From Lepidonotus clava (taxonomy: Eukaryota; Annelida; Polychaeta; Phyllodocida; Polynoidae), in assembly GCA_936440205.1 (NCBI GenBank), contig OW387149.1:813501-877500 (forward strand): a stretch of 64,000 nt of DNA. Reading direction: 5' to 3'. Below, one piece after another: positions 1-11,981 of the stretch (positions within the stretch are counted from its first letter, which is position 1; each line of letters opens with the position of its first letter). The notes beneath the pieces were generated by a model. The model was not told the origin of the DNA and made no database searches. It saw nothing but the letters and a program-made list of their open reading frames with translations. A program made the position numbers and the translations under genes.

Positions 1-354
1 TGAGAAGCCTTGATGTTTGAACAATTTCTCAAAGGCATCAGTTTGCTAAACTAGATTAATTTTTCATGCGAACAAGTCTAACCAGTTATAGTCAGAACTC
101 CAGCAATTGGTGATCCAATAGTCTTTCAGAAGAAGATTAAAGCTCTGGAACTTTGTGGATACTCGTGTGGCCCATCGCACAATGACCGATCATAAAAATG
201 ACGACTTTTAAGATCACTTTAAGATTAATATAGTAACAACGACATAGTTGCTAAGATATCTTTGTTGTAAAATGCCTAATATCATTTTTTCTACTGTATC
301 AAACTGTATTCTCCCTACCACGGATAGCCAGTTTACAGTATTTTAGGCACCTGT

Positions 355-649
355 GGCCTGTTGCACAATGGGTTTCGAAACAACGAAAATAATTTTATTA
401 ACGAAATTAATATTTTTGTAACAACAATGGTTTATACACATTGTTTTTCTATATTTAGAATGCAACCAGAGAGCTGTAACTTTTACTGATTTGTCCCTTT
501 TTTTTCCTTTTTACATCAATTTACAGAATTCAATTTCATTCATTAGAACCAGAGATTTTACTATGTTTGTAAAATCATAACAACGATATCTTTGTTAAAG
601 ATATCTTTGTTTGATTCTAACAACGAAATTCTATTGTGCAACGGGCCAC
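355..649. mobile_element. Inverted-repeat element of the TTGCACAAT family, first copy
   Basis: Begins with a TGGCCTGTTGCACAATGG-type end and finishes with the inverted TTGTGCAACGGGCCA. Just inside the ends are inverted TTTCGTTGTTACGAAA-like subrepeats. There is no coding capacity, so this is a MITE-like element. The same family recurs next to it, at 14733-15045, and in unit B at 41528-41825. Confidence 0.75.
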
Positions 650-1131
650 TGTGAAATTAATATTTTCGTAATAAGGATGGTTTATACACATTGTTTTTCT
701 ATATTTAGAATGCAGCCAGAGAGCTGTAACTTTCACTGATTTGTCTCTAATGTTATTCCTTTTTACATCAATTTACAGAATTCAATTTCATTCATTAGAA
801 CCAGAGATTTTACTATGTTTCTAAAATCGTAACAACGATATCTTTGGTAAAGATCATAAAGAACAAAAGAGTTCGTTGTTACTTTTATCTTAACAACGAT
901 GGTTTTGCACAATTTGTTTTCTATATTTAGAATGTTCCCAAAGAGCTGTAACTTTTACTGATTTTTTTCTAATTTTTTCTAGTTTAGAACACTTTACAGA
1001 ATTTAATTTCATTCATTAGATCCCGAGATATTGTATTTTTGTTACAACGAAACTTTTCGTTACTAAGCAAATGTTCGTTGTGCTTTCGTTATTTTATCTT
1101 AGTAACGAAATTCTATTGTGCAACGGGCCAC
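650..1131. mobile_element. TTGCACAAT-family element, second copy, left end missing
   Basis: Directly abuts the previous copy. The right end (TTGTGCAACGGGCCAC) is intact, but the left end is missing here. The unit B counterpart (41826-42357) retains GGCCCGTTGCACAATGGG at its left, so the loss happened in A after duplication. The body consists of imperfect internal repeats around a conserved phrase (CTATATTTAGAATG). Confidence 0.7.
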
Positions 1132-1803
1132 AGCAGGCTAATTTGGGACTATTTTGTCAACAAAAACACTATAAGAAAAACTATGAAAAAATATACAAAT
1201 ATTTGCTGTATATCCATCTCTAATGAGTGGATTTACAAACAACTTAAATATAATATAAAATGTACATGGACACAATTTTAAAAATAATGATGTCTAGTTT
1301 TTCATTAGGTTTAAGTACAAATGATAAGATTTATGGAAATAATTATAGCTAATCTTTGGGACTTTTCGACATATTTCCCAGCATACATCCTGATAAAGGC
1401 TAACCTGCAGGTGTAACTCAATAAATTGGCTATCCTTGGTTGAGAGAATTCTGTAACTTGATATATGGAAGGATACTGTAGAACTATATCCTGTAGAAAA
1501 ATACAGCTCATTTACAACATTCTAAATAGGTTTCATTTGTGGATAAAGAATGGCCCAACAATGATCAAAGTAGACAAGGAATACGCTTGTTGTTACGAAT
1601 GCTTTTGTTGTTGCAAAAAATTCATTATGCAAAGGGCTACTGTGCCCAGTTGCACAATGATTTTCGTAACAAGGAAAATAAATAAACAGCGAAACATTTC
1701 ATTGTTACTTTTATCATAACGACGATCGTTTTGACACTTTTGTTTTCTATATTTAGAATGCCCTCAAAGAACTGTAACTTTTACTAGATGACAGGGTCAA
1801 TGG
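1132..1803. other. Spacer with partial copies of two dispersed repeats
   Basis: No gene is supported. Positions 1363-1425 are an antisense fragment of the family seen whole at 23259-23563 (shared phrases TTTCCCAGCAT and GCTAACCTGCAGGT). Positions 1645-1770 hold a partial TTGCACAAT-family copy. Short open frames here are matched in B but show no protein-like conservation. Confidence 0.5.
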
Positions 1804-2030
1804 GTGAATGATAAACTTTATAATATTAAGAAAGTAATAAGGTGATAAGATATAATATAAAAGGGGTGGAATGAAGATGAGAATTTTTTATATTGGACTG
1901 CAAGGGTGGGATTTTGTGATATGTTGATGGTTGTGTGGTGAAGGAGATAATGGTGGATAGTGAGTTGAAATTATGGGATGTGGGGTGAGAGGTGTATGTG
2001 AAATGTTGGTGGATGTAAATGTATGGTATG
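1804..2030. other. Strand-asymmetric tract nearly free of C
   Basis: Over about 225 bases the plus strand has only about four C residues but is rich in G, A and T. The same tract is conserved in unit B at about 42965-43200. The minus-strand frame of 76 codons across it stays open largely because G is absent from that strand, which removes TAG and TGA; I do not regard it as a gene. Confidence 0.7.
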
Positions 2031-2466
2031 CATTGACCAATAGGGGGCAGCAGCAATGGCTCAGCCTAGCTCCCAAATGGTGTATGCTATAGCCTTTAAT
2101 GGTGGTAATTCAGATTAATTTTGTTAAACTAGAACCACGCTGGTGGCTGTATAATTTTGGCACCAGAGGTTCAAAATTATCAGTAACAATTTTATCTGTG
2201 ATGTCTTCAAAGTCAGATATTACTGTGTGTCTCAGGGCATCACCAATAATTTTTTAACAATGTCATCACACAGTGTAATATTAGTAAGCAACTACAGAAA
2301 AGCATACAAGAGTTGGTAACAAGAATATGAAGTTAGTCTTTAAACACTTTAATTTCTTTTATTATGATATTTTTACCTTTAAAATGTATTGTGAACACTC
2401 GCAATAATTATCCTGAACTACATATATCCATTTCAATTTTGCATTTTTTATTTTTTTTGTTTTCAG

Positions 2467-2710
2467 ATGCGTAGGTAAATAGAATCCACTCCAGCAAGAT
2501 CCAAATGAACCCTCTTCCTTGAATTAACAACTGTTGAATATCATTTGAATTAAGAGATAAAAGCATGAAAAAAAAAACTTTCAGTTTTTTATTTATTTCT
2601 CAGTAACTGTTTTGTGTTTCTTCAAATAAGCCATAATGATTTATTTGAACATTGATGTATTGATTCTAAATATTAGTTTAAGGGTAATAAAGATATTACT
2701 GAATTTCCGC
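2467..2710 (+). other. Possible terminal exon of an M-type short gene
   Basis: A pyrimidine-rich tract ending TTTTGTTTTCAG precedes ATGCGTAGGTAA, which would close a phase-0 reading frame after three codons. An AATAAA lies downstream near 2686. The same arrangement is in B at 43634. By homology, the exon upstream of position 1 would be the KIKGVAE-type microexon seen at 41105-41125, so this could be the 3' end of a truncated gene copy. No transcript evidence is available. Confidence 0.3.
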
Positions 2711-3513
2711 GAATAGACTAAGTACTAAAACAGTAAATACATGCATACGTGACATAAGTTCTCTTTGTCAAGTTTAAATTTGTGTGCTGATGTTAATAGT
2801 GTAGTAGTAGAGGAATCTCCATATGCGGGTTCAGACCCACACAAAGAACACTTGTTGACAGAGGTATACCTGGTTAATTTTCCAATGCCATCGTTGAATC
2901 TTAACTTAGACAGGTATTCTTACAACAACTAACCTCACTGTATATTGTCTCTAAATAAATAACACCTACAATTAAGAACATCATACAGTGAATTTGGTTT
3001 AAGAAATAAAAAAAAATAATAATAAGTATCAAAACACACATCCTTAAATGCTAGACATACACTGGTGCTCTCAGTGCTCTCCTATTTCCTGTTGCTAACA
3101 GTACAGTAATCAGACAGGCTGTATAATGCATATCCAACTTGATCTTGATCTAATCCTTGTTTCAGCCAGTATCACTTGCCTATGTTTCCATTGCTAATGT
3201 GTTTTCCATCTTTATAATAGTTCCTCACTTTATGTTCCCATATTTTGATGATAATTTCTAGATAGCTTATTTCAGAGTTTCGGTATGTGCTGACTTGTTA
3301 ATCAACTTGTTTACACCTTTCTCTCTCTGAACAGCCCATTGTTGTCGTCACCTGGCATATTCAAGACTCACTATATCTAGTATAAAATAAAACTTACAGC
3401 CTGCACTTCAACTTCAGTGCAATATAAGATGGTGTGATGAATTTATAGTAATCAATTCAATGTCAGGACACGAGTTCATGCAGTTGATTAAGGTTAAAAG
3501 ACAAGTAAATGTT
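2711..3513. other. Anonymous spacer
   Basis: AT-rich unique-looking sequence. It is matched in B at 43790-44591 with scattered substitutions. I see no gene or repeat structure. Confidence 0.5.
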
Positions 3514-3617
3514 TGTTAGGAAATTATGGTTAACCAATCAGGAACCAGGTTATGGCTATATAGGAGAGTGATTTCATGAGAATAAACAGTTCTGTCTTGG
3601 TACTCACTGTGTTAACA
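3514..3617 (+). mobile_element. Short LTR-like fossil (candidate)
   Basis: Runs from TGTTAGG to TTAACA. Between them it shows, in order, a CCAAT box (ACCAATCAGG), a TATA-like CTATATAGG and AATAAA. This is the order expected of a very short LTR. No partner LTR or target duplication was found in the window, so the call is weak. It is duplicated at 44592-44695. Confidence 0.3.
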
Positions 3618-4262
3618 CCTCCTTTCTTTCCAGGAATAGACCACGAAAAGGCTTAGAAGACAAGGACAGCTAGAGATAAAGGTCCACAGGTAGAATTGCC
3701 AAAAACGGGCAGCTGGACTTGCATGAAGGGGTAAAACACGAGGGACGAACTCGGGCGCAGGAAAATGGAGATGAAAAGACCAGAAACACGATGTCAGGCT
3801 AACATCAACTTTAGGGACGAGCACATGGGACCTCGGCCTACATGCTACCATCTTTTTGATTTTATGGGCATAGTCCCTGTCCTGGGCTTAGAATCGTCGG
3901 CCAGACAAGGCTGTTAGATGTGCCACACGAGACCCTAACCCCATGCCAGGTTTGAACCTTGACAGCTACCTCGTTCTGATCCTTCCTGAGCGAAGATCTC
4001 ATTGACCCCCTGATCTCCACAAACTGTATTCCACCCACTGCCGACACCCGTGCATGGGGTATGTTTCTGAGAACAGTATGACTACTCGCCTGCCCCATCC
4101 CGTGTTGCTTTGCAGCGGACTCAGACGAGTCCTTGCCTGATTCGTCCCACCTGTGCTCTGGCGAGACCGTATTTGATCAGGCCGCGAACCATCAAGAGTA
4201 CGAATATTTTAGCAGGGAAACCGTGGAAGAGCCACTCGCTCGTCCTGGCTCCTAACTTTCCC
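3618..4262. other. GC-rich block of unknown origin
   Basis: Base composition rises sharply compared with the AT-rich flanks, starting at an acceptor-like TTTCTTTCCAGG. It is conserved in B (44696-45347). The block directly follows the LTR-like piece and could be the degraded interior of that element. No protein family was recognised in any frame. Confidence 0.4.
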
Positions 4263-4520
4263 TGAGAACATCACAATACATTTTGATTTTTTAATACTAT
4301 TTCCGATTTTTTCACTGTCGTCAACTTACATCCCTAAAACAGGTTCCCCATACAAACATATTTATATAAGAAGCAACTTTTTATGTTCTTGCAAAGTCTG
4401 AAACCTGATATCTTATCCCCAATAAGAGAAACTAGATCAGCTGGAAGGTGTTTAAACATCCTGCTAAAATGAACACTAAATTTCAGAAGAGTCCATTATA
4501 TATACAGGTTACCCACTGTG

Positions 4521-4726
4521 ATAAGCTGGTTAACTTAACTAACTGCCAATTGCTTGTTACATAAATGTTTTTCTGTGCTTACAGGCCCGTACCCAGGGTC
4601 TGCTATGGGGAAGGGGTAGTAAAATTCCCTAAGTGGGACATAGCAGACCCTGGGTACAGGCCTGTAAGCACAGAAAAAAGATTTATGTAACAAGCAATTG
4701 GCAGTTAGTTAAGTTAACCAGCTTAT
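4521..4726. repeat. Fold-back palindrome private to unit A
   Basis: Positions 4521-4607 are repeated in inverse orientation at 4639-4726 with almost perfect identity, around a 31-base spacer. Unit B (about 45612-45740) has only the left arm and then joins the sequence that follows the right arm. The right arm is therefore a de novo inverted duplication in A. Confidence 0.88.
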
Positions 4727-4995
4727 AATATCAAAAATTTAAACCTAAATAGGAGGTGGAACTTTTCATTTTTTCCCCTGATTTTTGATAGGGTTTTTCC
4801 AATTTTTTTTACAGGAAGGGTGGAACTTTTAAAGAAATTTCCTTTGGAAGGGGGGGTGTACCCCCCACTGGTTACAGGTCTGGCCTAGCATAATGTACAT
4901 TGGTCCAACTACAACTGCTCAAAAAGATTACAAGCCCTGTGACCAAATAGTCATGGTATGTGGAATACAAGGTAAAGGACACAATGTAAATAGGT

Positions 4996-5092
4996 TTTTT
5001 CAGTTATTACAAATAATAATGTAATAACTGAAAAACAGAGGTAACTCTGATGTTATTATTGAATAAACGTTTATGCACCAAAAAAAATAGGT
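4996..5092. mobile_element. 97-bp hairpin insertion with 8-bp target duplication
   Basis: Present in A and absent from B (near 46010), which shows the unbroken target AAATAGGT. In A that octamer occurs on both sides (4988-4995 and 5085-5092). The insert holds a perfect hairpin, CAGTTATTAC...GTAATAACTG. Eight-base duplications suit hAT-type transposition, but a retroposed origin is not excluded. Confidence 0.7.
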
Positions 5093-7216
5093 CATAAGGT
5101 ATTCTCTGTTCTCATAACTGTATCCTTAAAGTCTGTATTCCATGTTTTTGTTCCAACTGGTCATCATGCAAGGGGCACAGTGGCCTGCTGCACAATACCT
5201 ATCAGGGCTTGACAATTAACATCAGGGCTTGACAATTCAGGTGTCTGGACATCTGGGACATCCAGATTCAAGGGGCTGGTTGCCTGACGAGCAACCAAGA
5301 TCTTGTTACCAAAAATATCCATAATAATTTTAGAGCCTTTCCCATAAATGAGCATGAAACTTACAAGTTCAATCTTTCGCTTTTATATCAAGATTACTGA
5401 CTGCAATATCACCCTTCAACATAGATTTTCGTTTGTCATGCAAAGAAACACCTTTTTTTTGCATTAGATTCACGTTAGATTTATACATTTCTTGGCAGAT
5501 ACTATATTTAGATCCCAGGTTACCACTAGAATCAACCAGGCAACCATACAAGAGACCATGGTTGCCCAGTGGGCAACAAGTTGAAAAAACGGTTTGTCAA
5601 GCCTTGCCTATTGTTACAATGCAAGGTAGCAAATTAACAACACCTTTTGTAGCCACTTTGCTTTATAATGCAACAATTTGATTGGCTGAGGGGCACTCCA
5701 CTCCATGTTAAGCCATCCAAATCTGCTAGGTGGCAGCACCAGAACTAGCCTTCTAATTGGCTGATATAACTCTTACCTCCAGTTATTGTCATGCCAGTGT
5801 AATGAATCAGAGGGACTGCTTGGAACCAGCAAAAGATGTCTGTACAGTAGCCGCTGTGCAGACCAATGTCTGTGCAGTAACCACTATGTAGACATACATC
5901 TGTGCAATTCTAATGAAAATGATATTAGAAAATTTATTTATAGATCTTAAAGTAGTCATCATATTCATCAAATTTCAAAGGAAGCGTTCGATTCTATTAC
6001 AACTGGCTTTTTTATAATTTGCCAAAGGCACTTGTTTCATCTACAAATAATAATGATTCATCATCTTTGATGTGCCTTGTCTATTATCTGAAAACACAAT
6101 GAAATGGGCATAGACCAACAACCATACAACTAGGCTTCCTGTCAAAGTTATCAAAGCAGCGAAAGGCCTACCCCATATCATAGCATGATATTTTTTAGCA
6201 ATCCAAAATATCAACAAAAAATCCAAACTGGAAAATAACTTCATGACATATTAGAGGCAAGTACTACAATGAGGCAGATACCTCAGGCAAATGTGATTTA
6301 AGTATGCCCTATACTGAGCAATACCCAGTTTATTCATCTTTCAATAGAATAGTAGTGCTTGTGGTAAAGTGTGGAAGGCTGTTGGGAGTTGTAAGCTGGT
6401 ATACCTTTTAAATCCCCCAAATTGGCCCAGTTGGTCAGTGTTTACCTCACACCTCTCACCAGATAGGGCCTGGGTAGGCAGAGAGATTATGAGGGTGGCA
6501 GACTAGGGTTCTCACCTCGCTATTTAGGGTCCCTCAGGTGGAAGGGGAAGGCCTAAATTTTTACCTGTCTATAACATTTTTATTATTCAATCTTATCACA
6601 AAATTCCAAAAGGAGCACAGGGACCATTACTGCAGGTAAAGGGATAAAATGATAAAGTTGGCTGATTAGCCATTGATACCTTACAGCAGTGAAATAAAGG
6701 TAGTGAATCTTTGGTAGCTTATCAGCAGTGGAGGGGTATAGCTTGTACTCGACAGACCTGAACTGGGGGACAATGGCTCACTCCTTGGTACATCTCCCTA
6801 CAGGCCTATACTAATTTAACAGGAAGAGGCAGGAGAAAAGATGGTCACTAAATGTCCTATGCTATACTTAGTTTATTCCAGTGAATCTAAATTCTTGTAG
6901 CATTGCAATCCACACCACTTAGGTAATTGGCGTACCAAATCTCTTATTCTAAAACTTTAAATTTTATTCAAGGTTTTCTATTTCACCTTTAAGTCCCCTG
7001 TTTGCACTTGGTGCAGCTTGCACAGTGCATTTGTCTGTCTGTGACATCACAAATAGCAAAAAAGGAAAATGAGAAAAATTAAGAAATATTCAAATTTAGT
7101 TTTTCTGATCATTTTTACTGAGACTCACATTGATGACTCTGAAAAATAATACTGATTTATAACAATATTTTGACCTTTAAGGTCTCTTTTAAACTATTTA
7201 CATTTTGAAATTTGAA
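5093..7216. other. Spacer shared by both units
   Basis: No supported gene. Positions 5201-5237 contain two tandem copies of ATCAGGGCTTGACAATT. The remainder is unique-looking and matches B 46010-48150. Predicted short frames have no recognisable domain. Confidence 0.5.
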
Positions 7217-7220
7217 TTAA

Positions 7221-8508
7221 AGATCCGGTGACACGACTAGAGCTGCTATATAGATTATATTTCCTTATAAAGAAAGAAACATATTTCTTAACTTTAAATA
7301 CTTGTACCACTTTTCACTAATAAAGTATACCCAAATAAGTCACGCGCCTTTACAATTTGGTCATCTGACTACTGGTCACTGAGCATGCCGGAAGTGACGT
7401 AGCAAGATGCCTAGCTATAGGATATTGCTACTTAATACAAGGCTGCGAGGAAATATTCTATACTAATTACAAACCTCAAGCAAAAATAGTGATTGATATG
7501 AACCAACAATTACAAGTATTATTCTGGTACTTGAATGGTATAATTGTCAAAGACATTAGGTGAGGGTGTTTCCAGATGTAAGTTACCTTTCGCCAGAGTG
7601 GCTACTATATAATTATAGGCCTATCATGTGAAGACACTCTCACACCTAAGCCACAGTGACTTGTCACGCGAATCTCACAACTTGCATTGCAACAAGAATG
7701 GATTTTATCTGTGGCATGGCTATTACGACACAGAAACAAATAAAAACTACATAAGTTCTCTTATTCCATTTTACCTCAGCGATATATTATGCCTTTGCAA
7801 TTTTGTAAAATTGTACTCTCCGGCCTTTCCAATATGTAATGTCTTTCACCTACCTAGACCCTTTCTTCAGATTGTAAAATCTCATAGGGCTAGACAGTAT
7901 GATCATACACCACTACACCGCACTATCTGGTGTTTGTGCTTTATGTTTACTTTTGCCATAACTTCTTAATTCAATAATATTTGTCACCACTAGGGTCATT
8001 AAACATGTCGTTTCTATATGGTGGTCCTGTTTATAAATAGTATATTATCATATATCTATAAATAGTATAGTGTCATATACCTTCATACATATATATACAT
8101 ACATATACATATATATAAACAATTATATATATATATATTATATATATATGCTAGTGCTTTGAATCTCGAATTTTTGCAATTTTTAATTGATAAGTTCGTG
8201 AGACATTCAAAAATAGATGAAAATTAATTGACCACTTCAAACATTTATGTAACATAGCCTTATATACATATGTGTATACCAATATGCGGCACAGCAAAGG
8301 CATCTTGTGACGTCACAACATGGCCATGGGGAAGGGGTGTGAGAACCAGCAGTGACACCTGGCTGACCCATATACAGGTGTTAGGAGAAGGCGGCCTGTC
8401 GCGTAGGTGCACATATGAAGCCTCTTACCTTTATCAAAACATTTGATTTTTAAAATGGTACAATTACATCACCTTCTGTACAGTAGCTCAGATCGTGTCC
8501 CTGGATCA
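7221..8508. mobile_element. TTAA-flanked non-autonomous DNA transposon, 1288 bp (A only)
   Basis: Flanked by TTAA at 7217-7220 and 8509-8512. Ends form an imperfect terminal inverted repeat of about 27 bases: AGATCCGGTGACACGA at the left, and TGATCCAGGGACACGA as the reverse complement of the right end. Unit B has an empty site (TTTGAATTTAACTGTC at about 48147-48162). TTAA duplication is typical of piggyBac-like transposases. The interior has an AT-dinucleotide patch (8090-8150) and one 113-codon open frame without a known domain. Confidence 0.85.
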
Positions 8509-8517
8509 TTAACTGTC

Positions 8518-8543
8518 ATCTGCCTGTGACGTCACAGGCAGAT
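8518..8543. promoter_or_regulatory. Perfect 26-bp palindrome centred on a CRE
   Basis: Both halves read outward from TGACGTCA and are perfectly symmetric (arms ATCTGCCTG / CAGGCAGAT). In B (about 48166-48191) the central CpG is now TG. The core matches the CREB/ATF site; function here is unknown. Confidence 0.6.
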
Positions 8544-11350
8544 AAGTCTCCTGCCTGTGAGCAGCAGAGTCAGGACGCTTTCTATTAAGTGTGATACTCT
8601 GTATCACTTTTTAACATAAGGAGTTAATTTTTGAATTTCGAATTTTGGCTATCATTATAATAGCATTTAACGAATTGTATAACAATGGAACAACGCAACA
8701 AAATTAAATTTTTCACTGGCCCCTCTCTTTAAATAGAATAGTGCTGCTTGTAGTATAGTGGTAGGCTATACTTATTTTACAGGAAGACACAGGAAAAAAG
8801 ATGGTCACTAAATATTATGAGGACTGACACAATGTAATATCAAATATGTAGATCTAAGCAAAACCAAAACAGTTGATACATTTAGAATATATATTGGACG
8901 GTATCAAGGGATGCTGAGATGTGTAACTGTATGGCAGTGTCACCTACCTGTGGAGGTACCATGCCAGGGATTGAAAAGAATCAATAAAGGGTAATAAATA
9001 AATGCAGTTTCAGCAGGATAGTTGGAGAGAGTAAGAGACTGAGATAAAGGAGTACCACCTTTACGGGAGCTAGGTGGACTAAGTCAGTTCTGTTGACATT
9101 CATTGGTGACCATAAGTTGAAGTAAAAAAATGTCTGTGTGCAGTGTGTTGAAGGATTCATCATTGCCTATGGACTAGGAACACTTACTGTTAAAGTGAGG
9201 ACTTCATCTGTCTGAGTGACCAACTGTTACTATTCCGTGATTGATATATATATAAAACTAACTTCATGGAAATGGATTAGATTGTGTAGTTATTGCCTGT
9301 ACCTTCATCTGTCTTTGGATGCTTTAATAAACTTTGAATCTCTGTAAAGAGAGTCTCTTCATTTAGAATTGAACACCCTGAATGAAGTAGAAGCCTCTAA
9401 CACTGATTAACATAATGTAAGTTACTCGCAGGGATAGTAATGGACAAATAACTCAAAGAGGAAAGAGGAGCCCCCATATAGGCTAAGTACCAAAATGATA
9501 TGCATTTGCATGCACACGAGTGCCCTATTTTTCTCTTTGGCAAGTTTAACTCCCTACTGAAGGGGGTGGGAGCTTAGGTCAGGACCACCTGGACCCCCCT
9601 GGATCTGTCACTGTATTTGGGAAATTAAGAAATCAATAAGAAAGAAAACAAGGTTATCAAAGGAACTACAGGCTTGTTACAGTTTAACTTAAATTAATAA
9701 AGTTGAAATGCACCAAAACCAATGATGGGCTGCTGGGCAGATGCTTTTTTAATAAACAACAATGTGATAACCCTCAGCGTGGCCCAATGTCATTTTCATT
9801 TGACTGGGTGGGGTATTGTTTGGGCCTATGACATGATATAACTGCTACAAATAGGCACCTCTTCTCATAGATTTGGTCACTGCCCATTTGGCGTAAAATT
9901 AGCTACAAAGCTTTACCTTGTGCAGTCTGATAAAAGAACCATGCAGGGTTGGCCGGACGTCAAACTAACCCAACAAACAAACAAAGTTTTGATTCTGAGT
10001 GGCATAGTCATCAGGATAATTAGTAGAAGATTCAGTCTAGGTATATCACTTTTTCACCTTGTTAAAATTAATTTGAAAGATAATTGGTCGTTAAAATCAA
10101 CACTTTGAAAATAAAGCAAGTGCTTACAGTTTTTAAATTTCTAGTCTAAAGTATGTAAACATACAAAAGTGTCTTTTTTTCTTCATAGTAGATCAGGTAC
10201 CTAAGCGTCCTTGCATATCTAATGGCCAACTAACACAGTAGTAACAACGGTAGGCTGGTTGAAACTTAGATTTTAAAAAATGTCGTAGAAGATATTAGTC
10301 TGAGCATGGGACATCCCAAGTTTAATGTAGTAAATATAAATCCTGAGGTAAGATGATACCCAAAGGTGATGGTGTCCAAAGGGTGCATCCATCTTTTTTC
10401 CTTTGAATTGCAACTCCCTTATGATACATTCGCATATTATTTCAATGCTATCAAAAGTAGGTTTAGAAAATTCAATGTGGAATCCAATGACTTGTCATTC
10501 ACCTATATGTATGTATTATTCAGCAAATGAGCACAGAAGGCCAAGGATGAAGGAAGAAGGCCATTATGAAAAATTATCGTTCTGCACAGGTTTTTCAAAT
10601 ATGTCATCTGGGTGCTGAGCAGCAATTTGAATTCTATCAAAGAATGTTTCCTCATTTCCTGCCTTTTGTATAAAATCTTTATTTAAAGTTATCTATTATT
10701 ACTATCCAACAGGTTTTATAATGAGAAGGTATAAAATATATTGCTATCTGAACAGTTTGAGAGGGTTATATTTACTTATACTTGATGATAACTGTGTGCT
10801 TGTACCTTTCTAAATGACCATTCATCATACATGATTTCTAATTGCCTACACTGTATAAAAGGCTTAACAATATTTGTCCGTTTGATCAATCAGGCTTTGA
10901 GAAAGAAAATATCAGTTATCAAAATGTTAATTTCATCATAACATGAGGTTGATGCCAGGTTTTCTATGTATTCCAATTATTTGTCAATTTAAAAGCACAA
11001 AATACTTAAAAATATCTGAAACTCATAATAAACATCCTTAGTACATTTCCCTCTCATAACGTATCCCAATAATGAATGATATTTATCAATATCACAGTTC
11101 AAAACCTTGGACAATCTTGATATGTCCAATTATCGCTATTTTCTGCAATGATCTATAATTTAAGTCACCTGGACAAAAGCAGAGACTCTTTGATAAGATT
11201 TGGATAACACATTAGCCTGTGCAAATTATCATTGGGGACCCTAGACTCTGTGAAAAGAGAGCAAAGACAGTTAAAATATTCGGCTATATATACTTTGTTT
11301 CCTTTCACAATCATCTAGAGAGTATACTCTGCTGTTTGAGTGTGTAGTAT
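8544..11350. other. Upstream spacer of gene A
   Basis: No supported coding gene. It contains an AATAAA at about 9326 and otherwise single-copy-looking sequence matched in B 48192-50949. Positions 9660-10250 are also matched by copy M (36376-36745), which marks the left edge of the smaller ancestral unit. Confidence 0.5.
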
Positions 11351-11486
11351 GATAAGAAGGACCGTGGGAGGCATTCAAGGATAGCCGTGCCATCACATAC
11401 TGAGGGTGAAGCCTGAGGTTTGTACGATTCCAATGGGTCGAACAACCACCTGAGGACAACCCCAAAGGTCCTTCTTTATTTTATCA
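11351..11486. mobile_element. Short AAGAAGGACC inverted-repeat element, copy 1
   Basis: Ends are GATAAGAAGGACC and the inverted GGTCCTTCTTTATTTTATC. The body includes CCTCAGG and ACAAACCTCA phrases shared with the copies at 15441-15595, 18807-18962 and 22378-22490. About 140 bp long, non-coding, MITE-like. It is duplicated in B at about 50950-51085. Confidence 0.65.
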
Positions 11487-11981
11487 CCTAAGCATTATTC
11501 AAACTATGATACAACAGCTGATAATGCAGAGCAGTACATACAGCTTGGCAATACACACTGCCAACTATATGCACTGTTTACTGGCTCTGCGAGTGATAAA
11601 GTCTATGAAGTGTTATGCAAAATGGTCAATTTCAGCATATGCCTAAACAATGTTTGTAATCACAAAATGTCATAAGCTCTAATTTTGAAAAGTCAGCACA
11701 CATCTGTTTGTAATTAAAAAAAATTGAAAGTTATTTCACCAGAATATATGAAACACCTGTCTAACTTGGAGAATGGATTACAAATCCATTACTGGTAATC
11801 CTATCTTATATCATTGGTAATCCTATTTTAATGTAATGAAAACAGACTGGACTGTTTAGAGCAAACAAAGATGCATGTCATTTATCTGACGACCCATTTT
11901 TTCATTTGCTGTAAACATTCCAGTCACAAATTGTGTTATTAAAATGCAAATTAGTTTTCCTCTGTCAATAACAGGACTAGA

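Noticed and set aside
1826-2056. Minus-strand 76-codon frame conserved in unit B
   Set aside because: The strand has almost no G, so two of three stop codons cannot occur; openness is explained by composition.
3862-4098. Minus-strand frame in the GC-rich block, also open in B
   Set aside because: GC-rich DNA has long chance frames; no recognisable domain and no splice or promoter context.
7628-7969. 113-codon frame in the TTAA element
   Set aside because: No transposase motifs; lies in AT-rich filler of a non-autonomous element.
8090-8150. AT-dinucleotide patch as a promoter or origin
   Set aside because: Simple repeat inside a transposon; no further signal.
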